Positions 6,604 through 14,836 of a stretch of 64,000 bases of DNA are shown here, piece after piece (the stretch's first letter is position 1; each line of letters starts with the position of its first letter). The DNA is taken from NCBI RefSeq assembly GCF_010994755.1, contig NZ_WHSB02000017.1, positions 1-64,000 on the forward strand, written 5' to 3'. Origin of the DNA: Shinella lacus. Lineage in GTDB: Bacteria; Pseudomonadota; Alphaproteobacteria; Rhizobiales; Rhizobiaceae. The notes below the pieces were generated by a model. That model was not told the origin of the DNA, searched no databases, and saw only the letters and a list, made by a program, of their open reading frames with translations. The translations under genes were made by a program, and so were the position numbers.

Positions 6604-7508
6604 GACCTCTTCAGCTTGGGATCGAGGGCGTCGCGCAGGCCGTCACCCATCAGGTTGATGGCCAGCACGGTGATGAGGATGGCGAGGCCCGGGAAGGTCA
6701 CGACCCACCAGGCGCGCTGGATGAATTCGCGCGCTTCGGCAAGCATCGTGCCCCATTCCGGCGTCGGCGGCTGGGCGCCCATACCGAGGAAGCCGAGTGC
6801 GGCCGCATCGAGGATCGCCGCCGAGAAGGCGAGCGTCGCCTGCACGATGAGCGGTGCGAGGCAGTTCGGCAGGATCGTCAGGAACATCAGGCGAAGTGTG
6901 CCGGCACCCGCGACCTGCGAGCCGACCACATAGTCCTTGGTCTTTTCCGTCATGACGGCCGCGCGCGTCAGGCGCACGAAATGCGGCTGGTTGACGAGCG
7001 AGATGGCGATCATCGCGTTGAGCAGGCCCGGCCCCAGAACGGCCACCAGCACGAGGGCGAGCAGCAGGGAGGGGAAGGCCAGGATGATATCCATGATGCG
7101 CATGATGAAGGTATCGACCTTGCCGCGGAAATAACCCGCGATGAGACCGATCAGCACGCCCGAGACCACCGACAGCGTCACGACGACGAGGCCGATGAAG
7201 AGCGAGAAGCGCGCGCCGTAGATGAGGCGCGAGAGGATGTCGCGGCCGACGGCGTCGGTGCCGAGAATGTGCCCCCACATGCCGCCCTCCTGGAAGACCG
7301 GCGGCAGGAGAAGCAGTTCGCGGTTCTGGCTGCTCGGGGCGTGCGGCGCCACGAAGGGCGCGAAGACCGCCACGAACAGAATAATCACGAAGAACACGAG
7401 GCCGATGACGGCGCCCTTGTTGCGTGAGAAATAGAACCAGAATTCGGAGAGGCCCGACGGCGGCTTGCCGCCCGTCTTGACTTCGGTGGTGGTTGGAACA
7501 GCACTCAT
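6600..7508 (-). CDS. dppC: dipeptide ABC transporter permease DppC
   Basis: A 302-residue inner-membrane permease. An N-terminal OppC-type leader segment and first membrane span (about residues 27-50) precede a binding-protein-dependent transport domain with the coupling EAA loop (about residues 195-215, VGSQVAGAGTLRLMF). I chose the ATG at 7508 because the longer frame reads back into the end of dppB with improbable composition. The gap to dppB is 11 bases. Confidence 0.92.
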   Translation of the reverse strand: MSAVPTTTEVKTGGKPPSGLSEFWFYFSRNKGAVIGLVFFVIILFVAVFAPFVAPHAPSSQNRELLLLPPVFQEGGMWGHILGTDAVGRDILSRLIYGARFSLFIGLVVVTLSVVSGVLIGLIAGYFRGKVDTFIMRIMDIILAFPSLLLALVLVAVLGPGLLNAMIAISLVNQPHFVRLTRAAVMTEKTKDYVVGSQVAGAGTLRLMFLTILPNCLAPLIVQATLAFSAAILDAAALGFLGMGAQPPTPEWGTMLAEAREFIQRAWWVVTFPGLAILITVLAINLMGDGLRDALDPKLKRS

Positions 7509-7519
7509 GAGATCGCCTC

Positions 7520-8524
7520 CTAATGCCGGATTCGCGGGTTGACCCAGCCGTAAAGCAGGTCGACCACGAGATTGACGATCATGATGACGGCGGCGATCAG
7601 CATCAGGCCACCCTGCACCACGGCATAGTCGCGCTTGAAGACGCTGTCGACCATCCACTTGCCGATGCCCGGCCAGGAGAAGATCGTCTCGGTGAGGATG
7701 GCGCCCGCGAGCAGCACGCCGACCTGAAGGCCGATCGTGGTGATGACGGGGATCATCGCGTTGCGCAGCGCATGCACGCCGATGACGCGGAACGGCGACA
7801 GGCCCTTGGCGCGGGCGGTGCGGACATAGTCCTCACCCAGCACTTCGAGCATGGCCGAACGGGTCTGGCGCGCGATGACGGCGAGCGGGATCGTCGCGAG
7901 CACGACGGTCGGCAGGATCAGGTAACTGAGCGCCGACTTGAACGCGCCCGCCTGCCCCGAGATCAGGCTGTCGATCAGCATGAAACCGGTGACCTGCGGG
8001 AAAAAGTACATCAGCGAGATGCGTCCCGAGACCGGCGTCCAGCCGAGATAGCCGGAGAAGAAGATGATGAGCAGCAGCCCCCACCAGAAGATCGGCATCG
8101 AATAGCCGACGAGGGCGACGCCCATCAGCGACTGGTCGAGCCAGGTCCCCCGTTTCACCGCGGCGAGCACGCCGGCCGGAATGCCGAGCGCTATGGCGAC
8201 GATGATGGCGCAGAGCGAGAGCTCCAGCGTGGCCGGGAAGAGGTTGACGAAATCGTCGAGCACCGGGCGCTTGGTAACGATGGACGAACCGAAGTCGCCC
8301 GTCAGAAGACCGCCGAGATAGTCGAAATATTGGATGTACATCGGCCGGTCGAGGCCGAGCTGGTGCATGAGCTCGGTATGGCGTTCCGGAGACATGACGC
8401 GTTCGCCCGACATCAGCATGACTGGATCGCCCGGCAGAAGTCGAATGAAGGAGAACGCGATGAGCGATACCCCGAGGAACGTGGGTATCAGGACGGCGAG
8501 CCGTCCGAAGATAAAGCGAAACAT
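7520..8524 (-). CDS. dppB: dipeptide ABC transporter permease DppB
   Basis: A 334-residue permease starting MFRFIFGRLAVLIPTFLG, the conserved first helix of DppB/OppB. It has six predicted spans and the EAA coupling motif with ARAKGLSPFRVIGVHALRNA split across about residues 230-255. The start at 8524 gives the normal family N-terminus; the longer frame would read through the intercistronic hairpin at 8555-8584. Confidence 0.92.
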   Translation of the reverse strand: MFRFIFGRLAVLIPTFLGVSLIAFSFIRLLPGDPVMLMSGERVMSPERHTELMHQLGLDRPMYIQYFDYLGGLLTGDFGSSIVTKRPVLDDFVNLFPATLELSLCAIIVAIALGIPAGVLAAVKRGTWLDQSLMGVALVGYSMPIFWWGLLLIIFFSGYLGWTPVSGRISLMYFFPQVTGFMLIDSLISGQAGAFKSALSYLILPTVVLATIPLAVIARQTRSAMLEVLGEDYVRTARAKGLSPFRVIGVHALRNAMIPVITTIGLQVGVLLAGAILTETIFSWPGIGKWMVDSVFKRDYAVVQGGLMLIAAVIMIVNLVVDLLYGWVNPRIRH

Positions 8525-8554
8525 GGGAGCCAATCCCTTCTTTTTTGTGAAAAA

Positions 8555-8584
8555 CCGGCGGCTCGAATGTCTTCGAGCCGCCGG
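8555..8584 (-). terminator. intercistronic stem-loop between dppA and dppB
   Basis: CCGGCGGCTCGAA / TTCGAGCCGCCGG form a 13-bp stem with a 4-nt loop, followed on the minus strand by TTTTTCAC. It lies between the binding-protein gene and the permease gene, where such hairpins cause partial termination or stabilise the upstream mRNA, giving excess binding protein. Confidence 0.75.
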
Positions 8585-8626
8585 CCAATGCACGCTCTTT
8601 GCGGCGTGCCTTTTTCGTAGCCGATA

Positions 8627-10222
8627 TTACTCGGCGATGTCCACGCCTTCGAACACGAAGTCACCGAGCGGCGACTGTACGAAGCCCGAGACCTTCTTGC
8701 TCATCGGAACGACGGCCAGCGAGTGGTCGAGGGTGTTCCAGGGCGCTTCGCGCTTGAAGATGACCTGGGCCTCTTCATAGAGCTTCGTGCGCTCTGCAAC
8801 GTCGGCGGTTTCCTTCGCCTTCGTCATCAGGTCGTCGAATTCCTTGTTGCACCACTGCGCGCGGTTGTTGCCGCCGACAGCGTCGCAGCCGAGCAGGGTG
8901 TCAAGGAAGTTGTCCGGGTCGCCGTTGTCGCCGGTCCAGCCGAGGATGGCCGCGCCGTCGCGGTCCTTGGCGGACGAGAGCTTCAGGTACTCGGCCCATT
9001 CATAAGAGACGATCTCGACTTCGACGCCGATCTTGGCAAGGTCGGCCTGCATCAGTTCGGCTGCACGGCGGGCGTTCAGCATGTACGGACGCGCAACAGG
9101 CATGGCCCAGATCTTCATCTTGAGGCCCGAAACGCCAGCGTCTTCGAGCATCTTCTTGGCGGCTTCCGGATCGAACGCGTCGTCGACGACGGCGTCGTTA
9201 TACGACCACATGGTCGGCGGGATCGGGTTCTTAGCAACCGTTGCCGCGCCCTGGAAGACGGCGTCGACGATGGCCTGGCGGTTGATCGCCATGTTGAGGG
9301 CCTTGCGGACCTCGACCTTGTCGAAGGGTGCAACCAGCGTGTTGTAGGCGAGGTAGGCGACGTTGAGGCCGGCCTGCTCGGAGATGTGCAGGTTCGGATC
9401 GGCCTTCAGCTCGGCCACGTCAGCCGCGTTCGGGTAGGACATCAGGTGGCATTCGCCGGCCTTCAGCTTCTGCGCGCGAACGGCGGCATCCGTGGTGATC
9501 GCGAAGACCAGGTCGTCGATCTTCTGCTTGCCGCCCCAATAGTCCGGGTTGGCCTTGTAGCGGATCGCGGCATCCGGCTGGTAGGCGACGAAGGTGAACG
9601 GACCGGTGCCGAGCGGCTGCTGGTTCATCAGCTCCATCTTGCCGTCAGCCTGAAGCTTGTCGGCATATTCCTTAGAGACGATCGAGATGAAGGGCATGCC
9701 GAGGTTCGCCAGCAACGGCGCTTCGGGACGCTTCAGCGTGATCTTGACCGTCAGGTCGTCGACCTTCTCGATCTTGTCGAGAACATCCGGCAGGCCCATG
9801 CCGGAGAAGTATTCCCAGGACGCGCCCGGAACGTACTTGTTCCACGGATTGTCGGCCTTGTACTGGCGCTCGAAGGAGAAGATGACGTCGTCTGCATTCA
9901 GCTCACGCGTCGGCGTGAAATACTCGGTCGTCTGGAACTTGACGCCCTTGCGGAGCTTGAAGGTGTATTCCTTGCCGTCTGCCGAAATTTCCCAGCTCTC
10001 AGCCAGCGCGGGTTCGAGTTCCGTCGTGCCGCGCTTGAATTCCACCAGACGGTTATAGACCGTGTGTGCAGCTGCGTCGAAGGTCTGACCGCCCGTATAG
10101 AGGCCGGGATCAAAACCTTCCGGCGAGGCTTCCGAGCAATAGACGAAGGTCTTCGACCAGGCGGCCGTTGCCATCAGTGAGGCAAGCGCCGTCGCTGCGA
10201 GAAGAGTAGTCAGCTTTTTCAT
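8627..10222 (-). CDS. dppA: periplasmic dipeptide-binding protein DppA
   Basis: A 531-residue family-5 solute-binding protein. The signal peptide is about residues 1-24 (MKKLTTLLAATALASLM, cleavage near AWS-K). Mature motifs include YCSEASPEGFDPGLY and the AHTVYNRLVEFKRG-type lid segment, and the C-terminus ends with the usual VVPMSKKVSGFVQSPLG pattern. It delivers dipeptides (in some species also haem or ALA) to DppBCDF. I chose the ATG at 10222 because it gives a clean signal peptide; the longer frame reads noncoding sequence. Confidence 0.93.
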   Translation of the reverse strand: MKKLTTLLAATALASLMATAAWSKTFVYCSEASPEGFDPGLYTGGQTFDAAAHTVYNRLVEFKRGTTELEPALAESWEISADGKEYTFKLRKGVKFQTTEYFTPTRELNADDVIFSFERQYKADNPWNKYVPGASWEYFSGMGLPDVLDKIEKVDDLTVKITLKRPEAPLLANLGMPFISIVSKEYADKLQADGKMELMNQQPLGTGPFTFVAYQPDAAIRYKANPDYWGGKQKIDDLVFAITTDAAVRAQKLKAGECHLMSYPNAADVAELKADPNLHISEQAGLNVAYLAYNTLVAPFDKVEVRKALNMAINRQAIVDAVFQGAATVAKNPIPPTMWSYNDAVVDDAFDPEAAKKMLEDAGVSGLKMKIWAMPVARPYMLNARRAAELMQADLAKIGVEVEIVSYEWAEYLKLSSAKDRDGAAILGWTGDNGDPDNFLDTLLGCDAVGGNNRAQWCNKEFDDLMTKAKETADVAERTKLYEEAQVIFKREAPWNTLDHSLAVVPMSKKVSGFVQSPLGDFVFEGVDIAE

Positions 10223-10497
10223 AGTGAGCTTCCCAGGTTTGCTTTTTTGTTCTCTTGTTGCGGGCTCGGGTGCATTTCCTGCCCCGGCCTTGCGGGGATG
10301 GAACGACATTTGCCGCCGGATTGCAATAAGTCCGCGAACAAATTTGTCCAAACGGAAAAAACCACGGAACATTATTCTCCACAGCATTAGAAACGCCTTC
10401 AAAAGTGCCGCGAATCAGGCGCCGCGGGACCTGTCAATCCCCACCTGCCCCGATGGCGACGACACGGCAGGCGTGCCATATTAGGACATCGAGGCAA
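10223..10497. other. dpp promoter region, no gene
   Basis: No convincing ORF on either strand. It includes a perfect 10-base palindrome, ACAAATTTGT (10338-10347), inside a slightly larger imperfect dyad about 120 bases upstream of dppA, which could be an operator. I see no clear consensus promoter. Confidence 0.4.
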
Positions 10498-10567
10498 GGG
10501 AGGCTGCTCTTCGCTGTTTCGCACCGTGGCGGCGGAGCGAAACGTCAAAAGCGAAGGGCAGCCTCCC
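10498..10567 (+). ncRNA. long two-tier hairpin, candidate small RNA or leader terminator
   Basis: A 17-base outer arm (10498-10514) pairs with 10551-10567 through one G-U pair. Inside it, GTTTCGC (10516-10522) pairs with GCGAAAC (10537-10543). On the plus strand a TTTTTT run follows (about 10573-10578). It lies in the 490-base gap between divergent dppA and the LuxR gene. A long stem plus U-tract looks like the 3' end of a small RNA or the 5' leader of the LuxR gene. No promoter was identified, so the assignment is tentative. Confidence 0.4.
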
Positions 10568-10713
10568 TTACATTTTTTCCCAATATTTTCAGTATCTTGG
10601 CAAGCGGATGGCAAAAAAGTGTCCGCTCTTCGCGAAATTGTCCGGTAAAACCCTTTGCCGCCAGAGATTGCGGCGCTAGATTTGCACGCGTGGAATCCGG
10701 GGGTAGAGACCAC

Positions 10714-11430
10714 GTGCCTGTGTTGAACAAACATTACCGGCGATATGGCTTCGAAAGCGATCTTGAGAAAGCTCTCAATCGCGTCGACTTCTTTCGTATT
10801 TTCCATACGATGGCGCTGCGCTACGGCTTCGAGCATTTCGGCGTGCTGCAGCTCGCCAACGAGCACGAGACCAGCATGCTTTCGAGCCGCCTCGTGCTGC
10901 ACGACCTGCCGGCCGGCCTTGCCGAGACCTACGACAAGCGCCACCGCATCAACGATTCCGCGATCTTCAAGAGCTTCTACAAGTCGACCATCTCGACCGT
11001 GTGGCTCGGCACCGACGCGCCGGAAAACGGCGCTGCCGGCGTCGACTTCCTCGACCAGATCGGCTTCGACATGGCGCTCGCCATCCCCGTGCACTCCATC
11101 GCCGGCACGCGCTACGTCGTGCTGTTCCTTGGCGACGGCGAGGATATCGGCCGCACCGAACATCTGGAAATCGCCTACGAGGCAAACTGTGCCTTCGACT
11201 ACTTCTACCGCCAGGTGCTCGCCAACAAGGCCGGCATGGGCCTGACGCCGCGCGAGACGGAAATCCTGCGCTGGATCTCCTACGGCAAGACGGCGAGCGA
11301 GATCGCCCTCATCGTCTCGGTTTCCGAGCATACGGTGAATTCGCACACGGCAACGATCTTGAAGAAGCTCGACGTGGTGAACCGCACGCAGATGGTCGCC
11401 AAGGCGATCCGCGAGCAGATTATTCAATGA
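10714..11430 (+). CDS. LuxR family transcriptional regulator with autoinducer-binding-like domain (LuxR solo)
   Basis: A 238-residue protein. An N-terminal autoinducer-binding-type domain (about residues 15-160) is followed by a C-terminal GerE helix-turn-helix (about 170-230, LTPRETEILRWISYGKTASEIA). Of the residues that contact acyl-homoserine lactones in TraR/LasR, the Tyr, Asp and second Trp are present, but the first Trp is Leu (motif LPAGLAETY), so the ligand may differ or be absent. No luxI-like synthase is in the window. The GTG at 10714 is chosen because the longer frame runs through the hairpin at 10498-10567; GTG 10720 or TTG 10723 are possible. Confidence 0.82.
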   Translation: MPVLNKHYRRYGFESDLEKALNRVDFFRIFHTMALRYGFEHFGVLQLANEHETSMLSSRLVLHDLPAGLAETYDKRHRINDSAIFKSFYKSTISTVWLGTDAPENGAAGVDFLDQIGFDMALAIPVHSIAGTRYVVLFLGDGEDIGRTEHLEIAYEANCAFDYFYRQVLANKAGMGLTPRETEILRWISYGKTASEIALIVSVSEHTVNSHTATILKKLDVVNRTQMVAKAIREQIIQ

Positions 11431-11536
11431 CGCTCATAAAACACCTGCGCCATGCCACCGATAGCAGAGTTAGGGACTTGTTAATGGCCGCGGTCTGGAT
11501 GAGAGTAACGGCGGTTTTTCGAGGCCGGCAGCCTCT

Positions 11537-11971
11537 TTGATGCAACCAGGTTCAGCTACGGCCATGACAGCAAAAGTGCATATCCTGCTCGTCGATGACG
11601 ATCCTGCGGAAAACGTCATCCTCAGCGCGCTGATGCGCAAGGTCGCAAGCTATGCGATCACGCTCGACTATGTGGAAACGGTGGAAGGCGCGCTCGATTT
11701 CATCCGCTCGTCCGGCGTGCCGCTCGACATGATCCTGATGGACAACCGGTTGCAGCCGCAGGCGGATTTTCGCGAGACGGTGCCGGAGCTCAGACGCGTT
11801 GGCTATATCGGCCCGATCGGTGTCATCTCGTCGTCGATCAACGACGCCTATTTCCAGAAGATCGACGACTATGGCGTCGACTTCCGCATCGACAAGGCCG
11901 AGCTCGATCCGACGGCCATCGAATTCATTCTGCAGGAATATGTGAAGCGCGACGTCAGCGCCGGGGAATGA
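11537..11971 (+). CDS. single-domain response regulator
   Basis: A 144-residue receiver domain with no output domain. The acidic cluster VDDD near the N-terminus, phosphoacceptor Asp in MILMDNRL, Ser/Ser at VISSS and Lys in RIDKAEL are all present, so it should be phosphorylatable. The start may instead be the ATG at 11564, which opens right before the receiver; neither has a strong ribosome-binding site. It lies between the LuxR gene and convergent rirA with no kinase next to it. Its partner is unknown. Confidence 0.8.
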   Translation: MMQPGSATAMTAKVHILLVDDDPAENVILSALMRKVASYAITLDYVETVEGALDFIRSSGVPLDMILMDNRLQPQADFRETVPELRRVGYIGPIGVISSSINDAYFQKIDDYGVDFRIDKAELDPTAIEFILQEYVKRDVSAGE

Positions 11972-12001
11972 TCCCGGCGCCGTTGGTCAGGCGCCGGTCG
12001 C

Positions 12002-12463
12002 TCAGGCAGCGGGCTGCTGGACGAAGGCCGTTTCCAGGCCGAGAAGCATGCCGATCTGCGGGCGTGCCTTGACGAGATCGTCGATCGTGTACTGCTGAAG
12101 CACTTCGAAGAAGGCGTTCAGCGCCTTGCGCAGCGCCGAGTTGAGGCCACAGCTATCGACCAGCGGGCACTCGACCTCGCCGGCCTCGAAACATTCGGCC
12201 ATGGCGAAGGAATCTTCCGTCACCCGCACGACGTCGAACAGGGTGATCTCGCTTGCGGGCTTGGGCAGGCGCACGCCGCCGTTGCGGCCGCGCACGGTCT
12301 CGATGATGCCGGCCCTCGTCAAAGGCTGGAGGATCTTGAACAGGAAAAGTTCCGAGACACCATAGGCCTTGGCGATTTCCGGAATACGGCTGAGCTTTCC
12401 ACCATTCGCCGCGCAGTACATCAACATGCGCACGGCATAGTTGGTTTGTTTCGTCAAACGCAT
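12002..12463 (-). CDS. rirA: RirA, Rrf2-family Fe-S iron-responsive repressor
   Basis: A 153-residue Rrf2 protein. The N-terminal winged helix-turn-helix (about residues 1-65, MRLTKQTNYAVRML, VRGRNGGVRL) precedes the Fe-S ligand loop with Cys91, Cys99 and Cys105, exactly the RirA spacing. In rhizobia RirA, holding a 4Fe-4S cluster in iron-replete cells, represses iron-uptake genes. It diverges from the ferric-binding protein gene fbpA, a likely target. An Irr-type ICE box (12517-12533) lies upstream, fitting the reported repression of rirA by Irr under low iron in Agrobacterium. Confidence 0.95.
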   Translation of the reverse strand: MRLTKQTNYAVRMLMYCAANGGKLSRIPEIAKAYGVSELFLFKILQPLTRAGIIETVRGRNGGVRLPKPASEITLFDVVRVTEDSFAMAECFEAGEVECPLVDSCGLNSALRKALNAFFEVLQQYTIDDLVKARPQIGMLLGLETAFVQQPAA

Positions 12464-12516
12464 CGGGAACTCCGAATCCGGGTTTTGATAGGCATCACAT
12501 ATAGGGCAGATCGTCG

Positions 12517-12533
12517 TTTAGAACAATTCCAAA
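12517..12533. promoter_or_regulatory. ICE-like (Irr) box between rirA and fbpA
   Basis: TTTAGAA-CAA-TTCCAAA is a dyad with one mismatch from TTTAGAA-N3-TTCTAAA, the Irr iron-control element. It lies 54 bases upstream of the rirA start and 128 upstream of fbpA. I found no clear RirA operator (IRO) in the same gap. Confidence 0.6.
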
Positions 12534-12660
12534 AACGCGCAATTTCAGAAAAGCGGAAAATCACAATCATGTTATGCCAGTGGTGACATGGTTGACTGCG
12601 AGGGGCAAGCCGCTAAACACGACTTTAGCAGTTAAGAATAAATGCACTCAGGAGGACACT

Positions 12661-13704
12661 ATGCCACTGCTCAAGAACGCCCTCGCCGCCCTCACGCTTT
12701 CCACCGCCGCCCTGGCGCTTGCGCTGCCCGCGCATGCGGAAGGTGAAGTCAACATCTATTCCTATCGCCAGCCGGACCTGATCAAGCCGCTGCTCGATGC
12801 GTTCACGAAGGAAACCGGCATCACCGCCAACGTGCTGTTCCTCGACAAGGGCCTTGTCGAGCGCATCCAGGCGGAAGGCGCGAACTCGCCGGCCGACGTC
12901 ATCTTCACGGTCGATATCGCCCGCCTGACGGAAGCCAAGGACGGCGGCGTGACGCAGCCCGTCGTGAGCGAGGTCATCAACAAGGACATCCCGGCGCAGT
13001 ACCGCGATCCGGACGGCAACTGGTTCGGCCTCACCACGCGCTCGCGCGTCGTCTACGCCTCGAAGGACCGCGTCGCACAGAACGAAATCACCTATGAAGA
13101 GCTTGCCGACCCGAAGTGGAAGGGCAAGATCTGCACCCGTGACGGCCAGCATTCCTACAATATCGGCCTGACCGCCTCGATGATCGCCCATCACGGCGAA
13201 GCGAAGGCCGAGGAGTGGCTGACGGGCCTGAAGAACAACCTCGCCAAGAAGCCGGACGGCGGCGACCGCGACCAGGCCAAGGCGATCCTCGCCGGCGAAT
13301 GCGACCTGGCACTCGGCAACTCCTACTATGTCGGCCTGATGCTGACCAACGAGAAGGAGCCGGAGCAGAAGGACTGGGCCGCCGCCATCAAGGTGCTCTT
13401 CCCGAACGCCGGTGACCGCGGCAGCCACGTCAACGTTTCCGGCATGGCGCTCGCCAAGAACGCCCCGAACAAGGACAATGCGCTGAAGCTGATGGAATTC
13501 CTGTCGGCCGGCACCGCGCAGCAGATCTATGCCGAGCAGGTCTACGAATATCCGGTCCTGCCGGGTGCCGAGCCCTCCGACGTGGTGAAGTCCTTCGGCA
13601 CACTGAAGGCCGACGAACTGCCGCTCGTCGACATCGCGGCCAACCGCAAGAAGGCATCCGAGCTGGTCGACAAGATCGGCTACAACGACGGCCCGTCGCA
13701 GTAA
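12661..13704 (+). CDS. fbpA: ferric iron ABC transporter periplasmic binding protein (FbpA/AfuA)
   Basis: A 347-residue protein with a signal peptide of about 24 residues (ending PAHAEG) and an Fbp-type fold starting VNIYSYRQPDLIKPLLDAF. The GNSYYVGLML motif carries the tandem tyrosines that coordinate Fe3+ in ferric-binding proteins. The ATG at 12661 has AGGAGG 7 bases upstream. It should deliver Fe3+ to a permease such as the FbpB-like protein at 32353-34032; no ATPase for it is nearby. Control by RirA is likely from the divergent arrangement. Confidence 0.92.
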   Translation: MPLLKNALAALTLSTAALALALPAHAEGEVNIYSYRQPDLIKPLLDAFTKETGITANVLFLDKGLVERIQAEGANSPADVIFTVDIARLTEAKDGGVTQPVVSEVINKDIPAQYRDPDGNWFGLTTRSRVVYASKDRVAQNEITYEELADPKWKGKICTRDGQHSYNIGLTASMIAHHGEAKAEEWLTGLKNNLAKKPDGGDRDQAKAILAGECDLALGNSYYVGLMLTNEKEPEQKDWAAAIKVLFPNAGDRGSHVNVSGMALAKNAPNKDNALKLMEFLSAGTAQQIYAEQVYEYPVLPGAEPSDVVKSFGTLKADELPLVDIAANRKKASELVDKIGYNDGPSQ

Positions 13705-13730
13705 GCCACGGCTTTAAAGCACTCAAAGGA

Positions 13731-13753
13731 AACGGCGGCCGATGGCCGCCGTT
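13731..13753. terminator. bidirectional terminator after fbpA
   Basis: AACGGCGGCC / GGCCGCCGTT form a 10-bp stem with a 3-nt loop, followed by TTCATTT on the plus strand. It lies between convergent fbpA and the M48 protease gene. Confidence 0.8.
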
Positions 13754-13759
13754 TTCATT

Positions 13760-14836
13760 TCATTGCAGGTCCGGATCCGACTGGCCGGAAATGATCCGGC
13801 TGTAGTCGATGATGTCCTTCTTGCGCTGCGGCGTGCCCGGATGGGTGGAGAGGATGTTGGTATCCCCCTTGTCGCCGAGCTTTTCCTCCAGGAGGCCGAA
13901 GAAGCGGGCGATCGCCGTCGGGTCGTAGCCGGCTTTGGCCATCAGCTCCACTGAGCGCCTGTCCGCCTCGGCTTCCGCGCTGCGCGAATAGGACAGCGCC
14001 AGCAGGCCGCCGCCCTGTACCAGCACGTCCTCCACGCTGGAGCCGACATCGCCGGCAATCAGCATGATGAGGCCGGTCATGCCGGCGGCGCGGTAGAATT
14101 GGCGCAGGCTGTGCTCCAGCTCGACATGGCCGATCTCGTGCGCCAGCACACCGACGATCATCTCGGTGTCGCCGGCTGCCAGCTCGACGAGCTGGTCGGT
14201 GATGACCAGCGTGCCATCCGGCAGCGCGAAGGCGTTCGGGCCGATCAGGCCGCCATCGCGGAAATTGAGGTTGTAGGCGCCAGCACCGCGCGGCGACTGC
14301 GCGGCAATGCGCGCAAAGCCGTCGGCGATTTCCTTGCGGCGTGCTTCGGCAAGCTTGGTCGGCGAGAAGGTCGTCTGGTCGAGCGCTTCCAGCGTGCCCT
14401 GTGCCATCAGTTGCGGCACGATCGGCGGGGTCGTCAGGATGGCGACTTCGACAAGGGCCGGCACGCCCCAGCGATAGACAGCGCCGCCAAGCAGGAAGGC
14501 GGCGAGCACGATGAGGATGAGGCGGAGCTTGAACTGCTCCAGCCAGTGCACGAGGCCGGCACCGCCCTTGCCGCGCGCGGCGAGATAACGGTCGATGCCG
14601 TCATTGTCCCAGGTCTCGAAGACCGAACCGTCCGGAAAGGTCACGCGGCGCGGGATGGCGCCGACGCGGCTGGAAATCTCCACCCAGGAGAGGCCGGCAC
14701 CGGCAAGGGGCTTGTCGCCCCCCGCCGGCACGGCGACGATCTCGCCGGCCCGCTCGACGAGGCGAGCCTCGACCGAGCGGCTGGAACCGGCGGGGTGCCA
14801 ATCTCCGCCGGCTATGGCAACATTCTCAGAAGCCAA
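13760..14836 (-). CDS. M48 family membrane-anchored zinc metalloprotease
   Basis: A 358-residue protein. An N-terminal soluble part of about 105 residues precedes a membrane span (about 106-128) and a peptidase M48 domain with the zinc motif HEIGH and the downstream glutamate in SRSAEAEADRRS. M48 enzymes of this layout (Oma1/BepA/LoiP-like) act in envelope protein quality control. The start appears to be TTG at 14836, overlapping the end of the DUF898 gene and preceded by GAAGGG; no nearby ATG is in frame. The two genes form an overlapping pair. Confidence 0.85.
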   Translation of the reverse strand: MASENVAIAGGDWHPAGSSRSVEARLVERAGEIVAVPAGGDKPLAGAGLSWVEISSRVGAIPRRVTFPDGSVFETWDNDGIDRYLAARGKGGAGLVHWLEQFKLRLILIVLAAFLLGGAVYRWGVPALVEVAILTTPPIVPQLMAQGTLEALDQTTFSPTKLAEARRKEIADGFARIAAQSPRGAGAYNLNFRDGGLIGPNAFALPDGTLVITDQLVELAAGDTEMIVGVLAHEIGHVELEHSLRQFYRAAGMTGLIMLIAGDVGSSVEDVLVQGGGLLALSYSRSAEAEADRRSVELMAKAGYDPTAIARFFGLLEEKLGDKGDTNILSTHPGTPQRKKDIIDYSRIISGQSDPDLQ

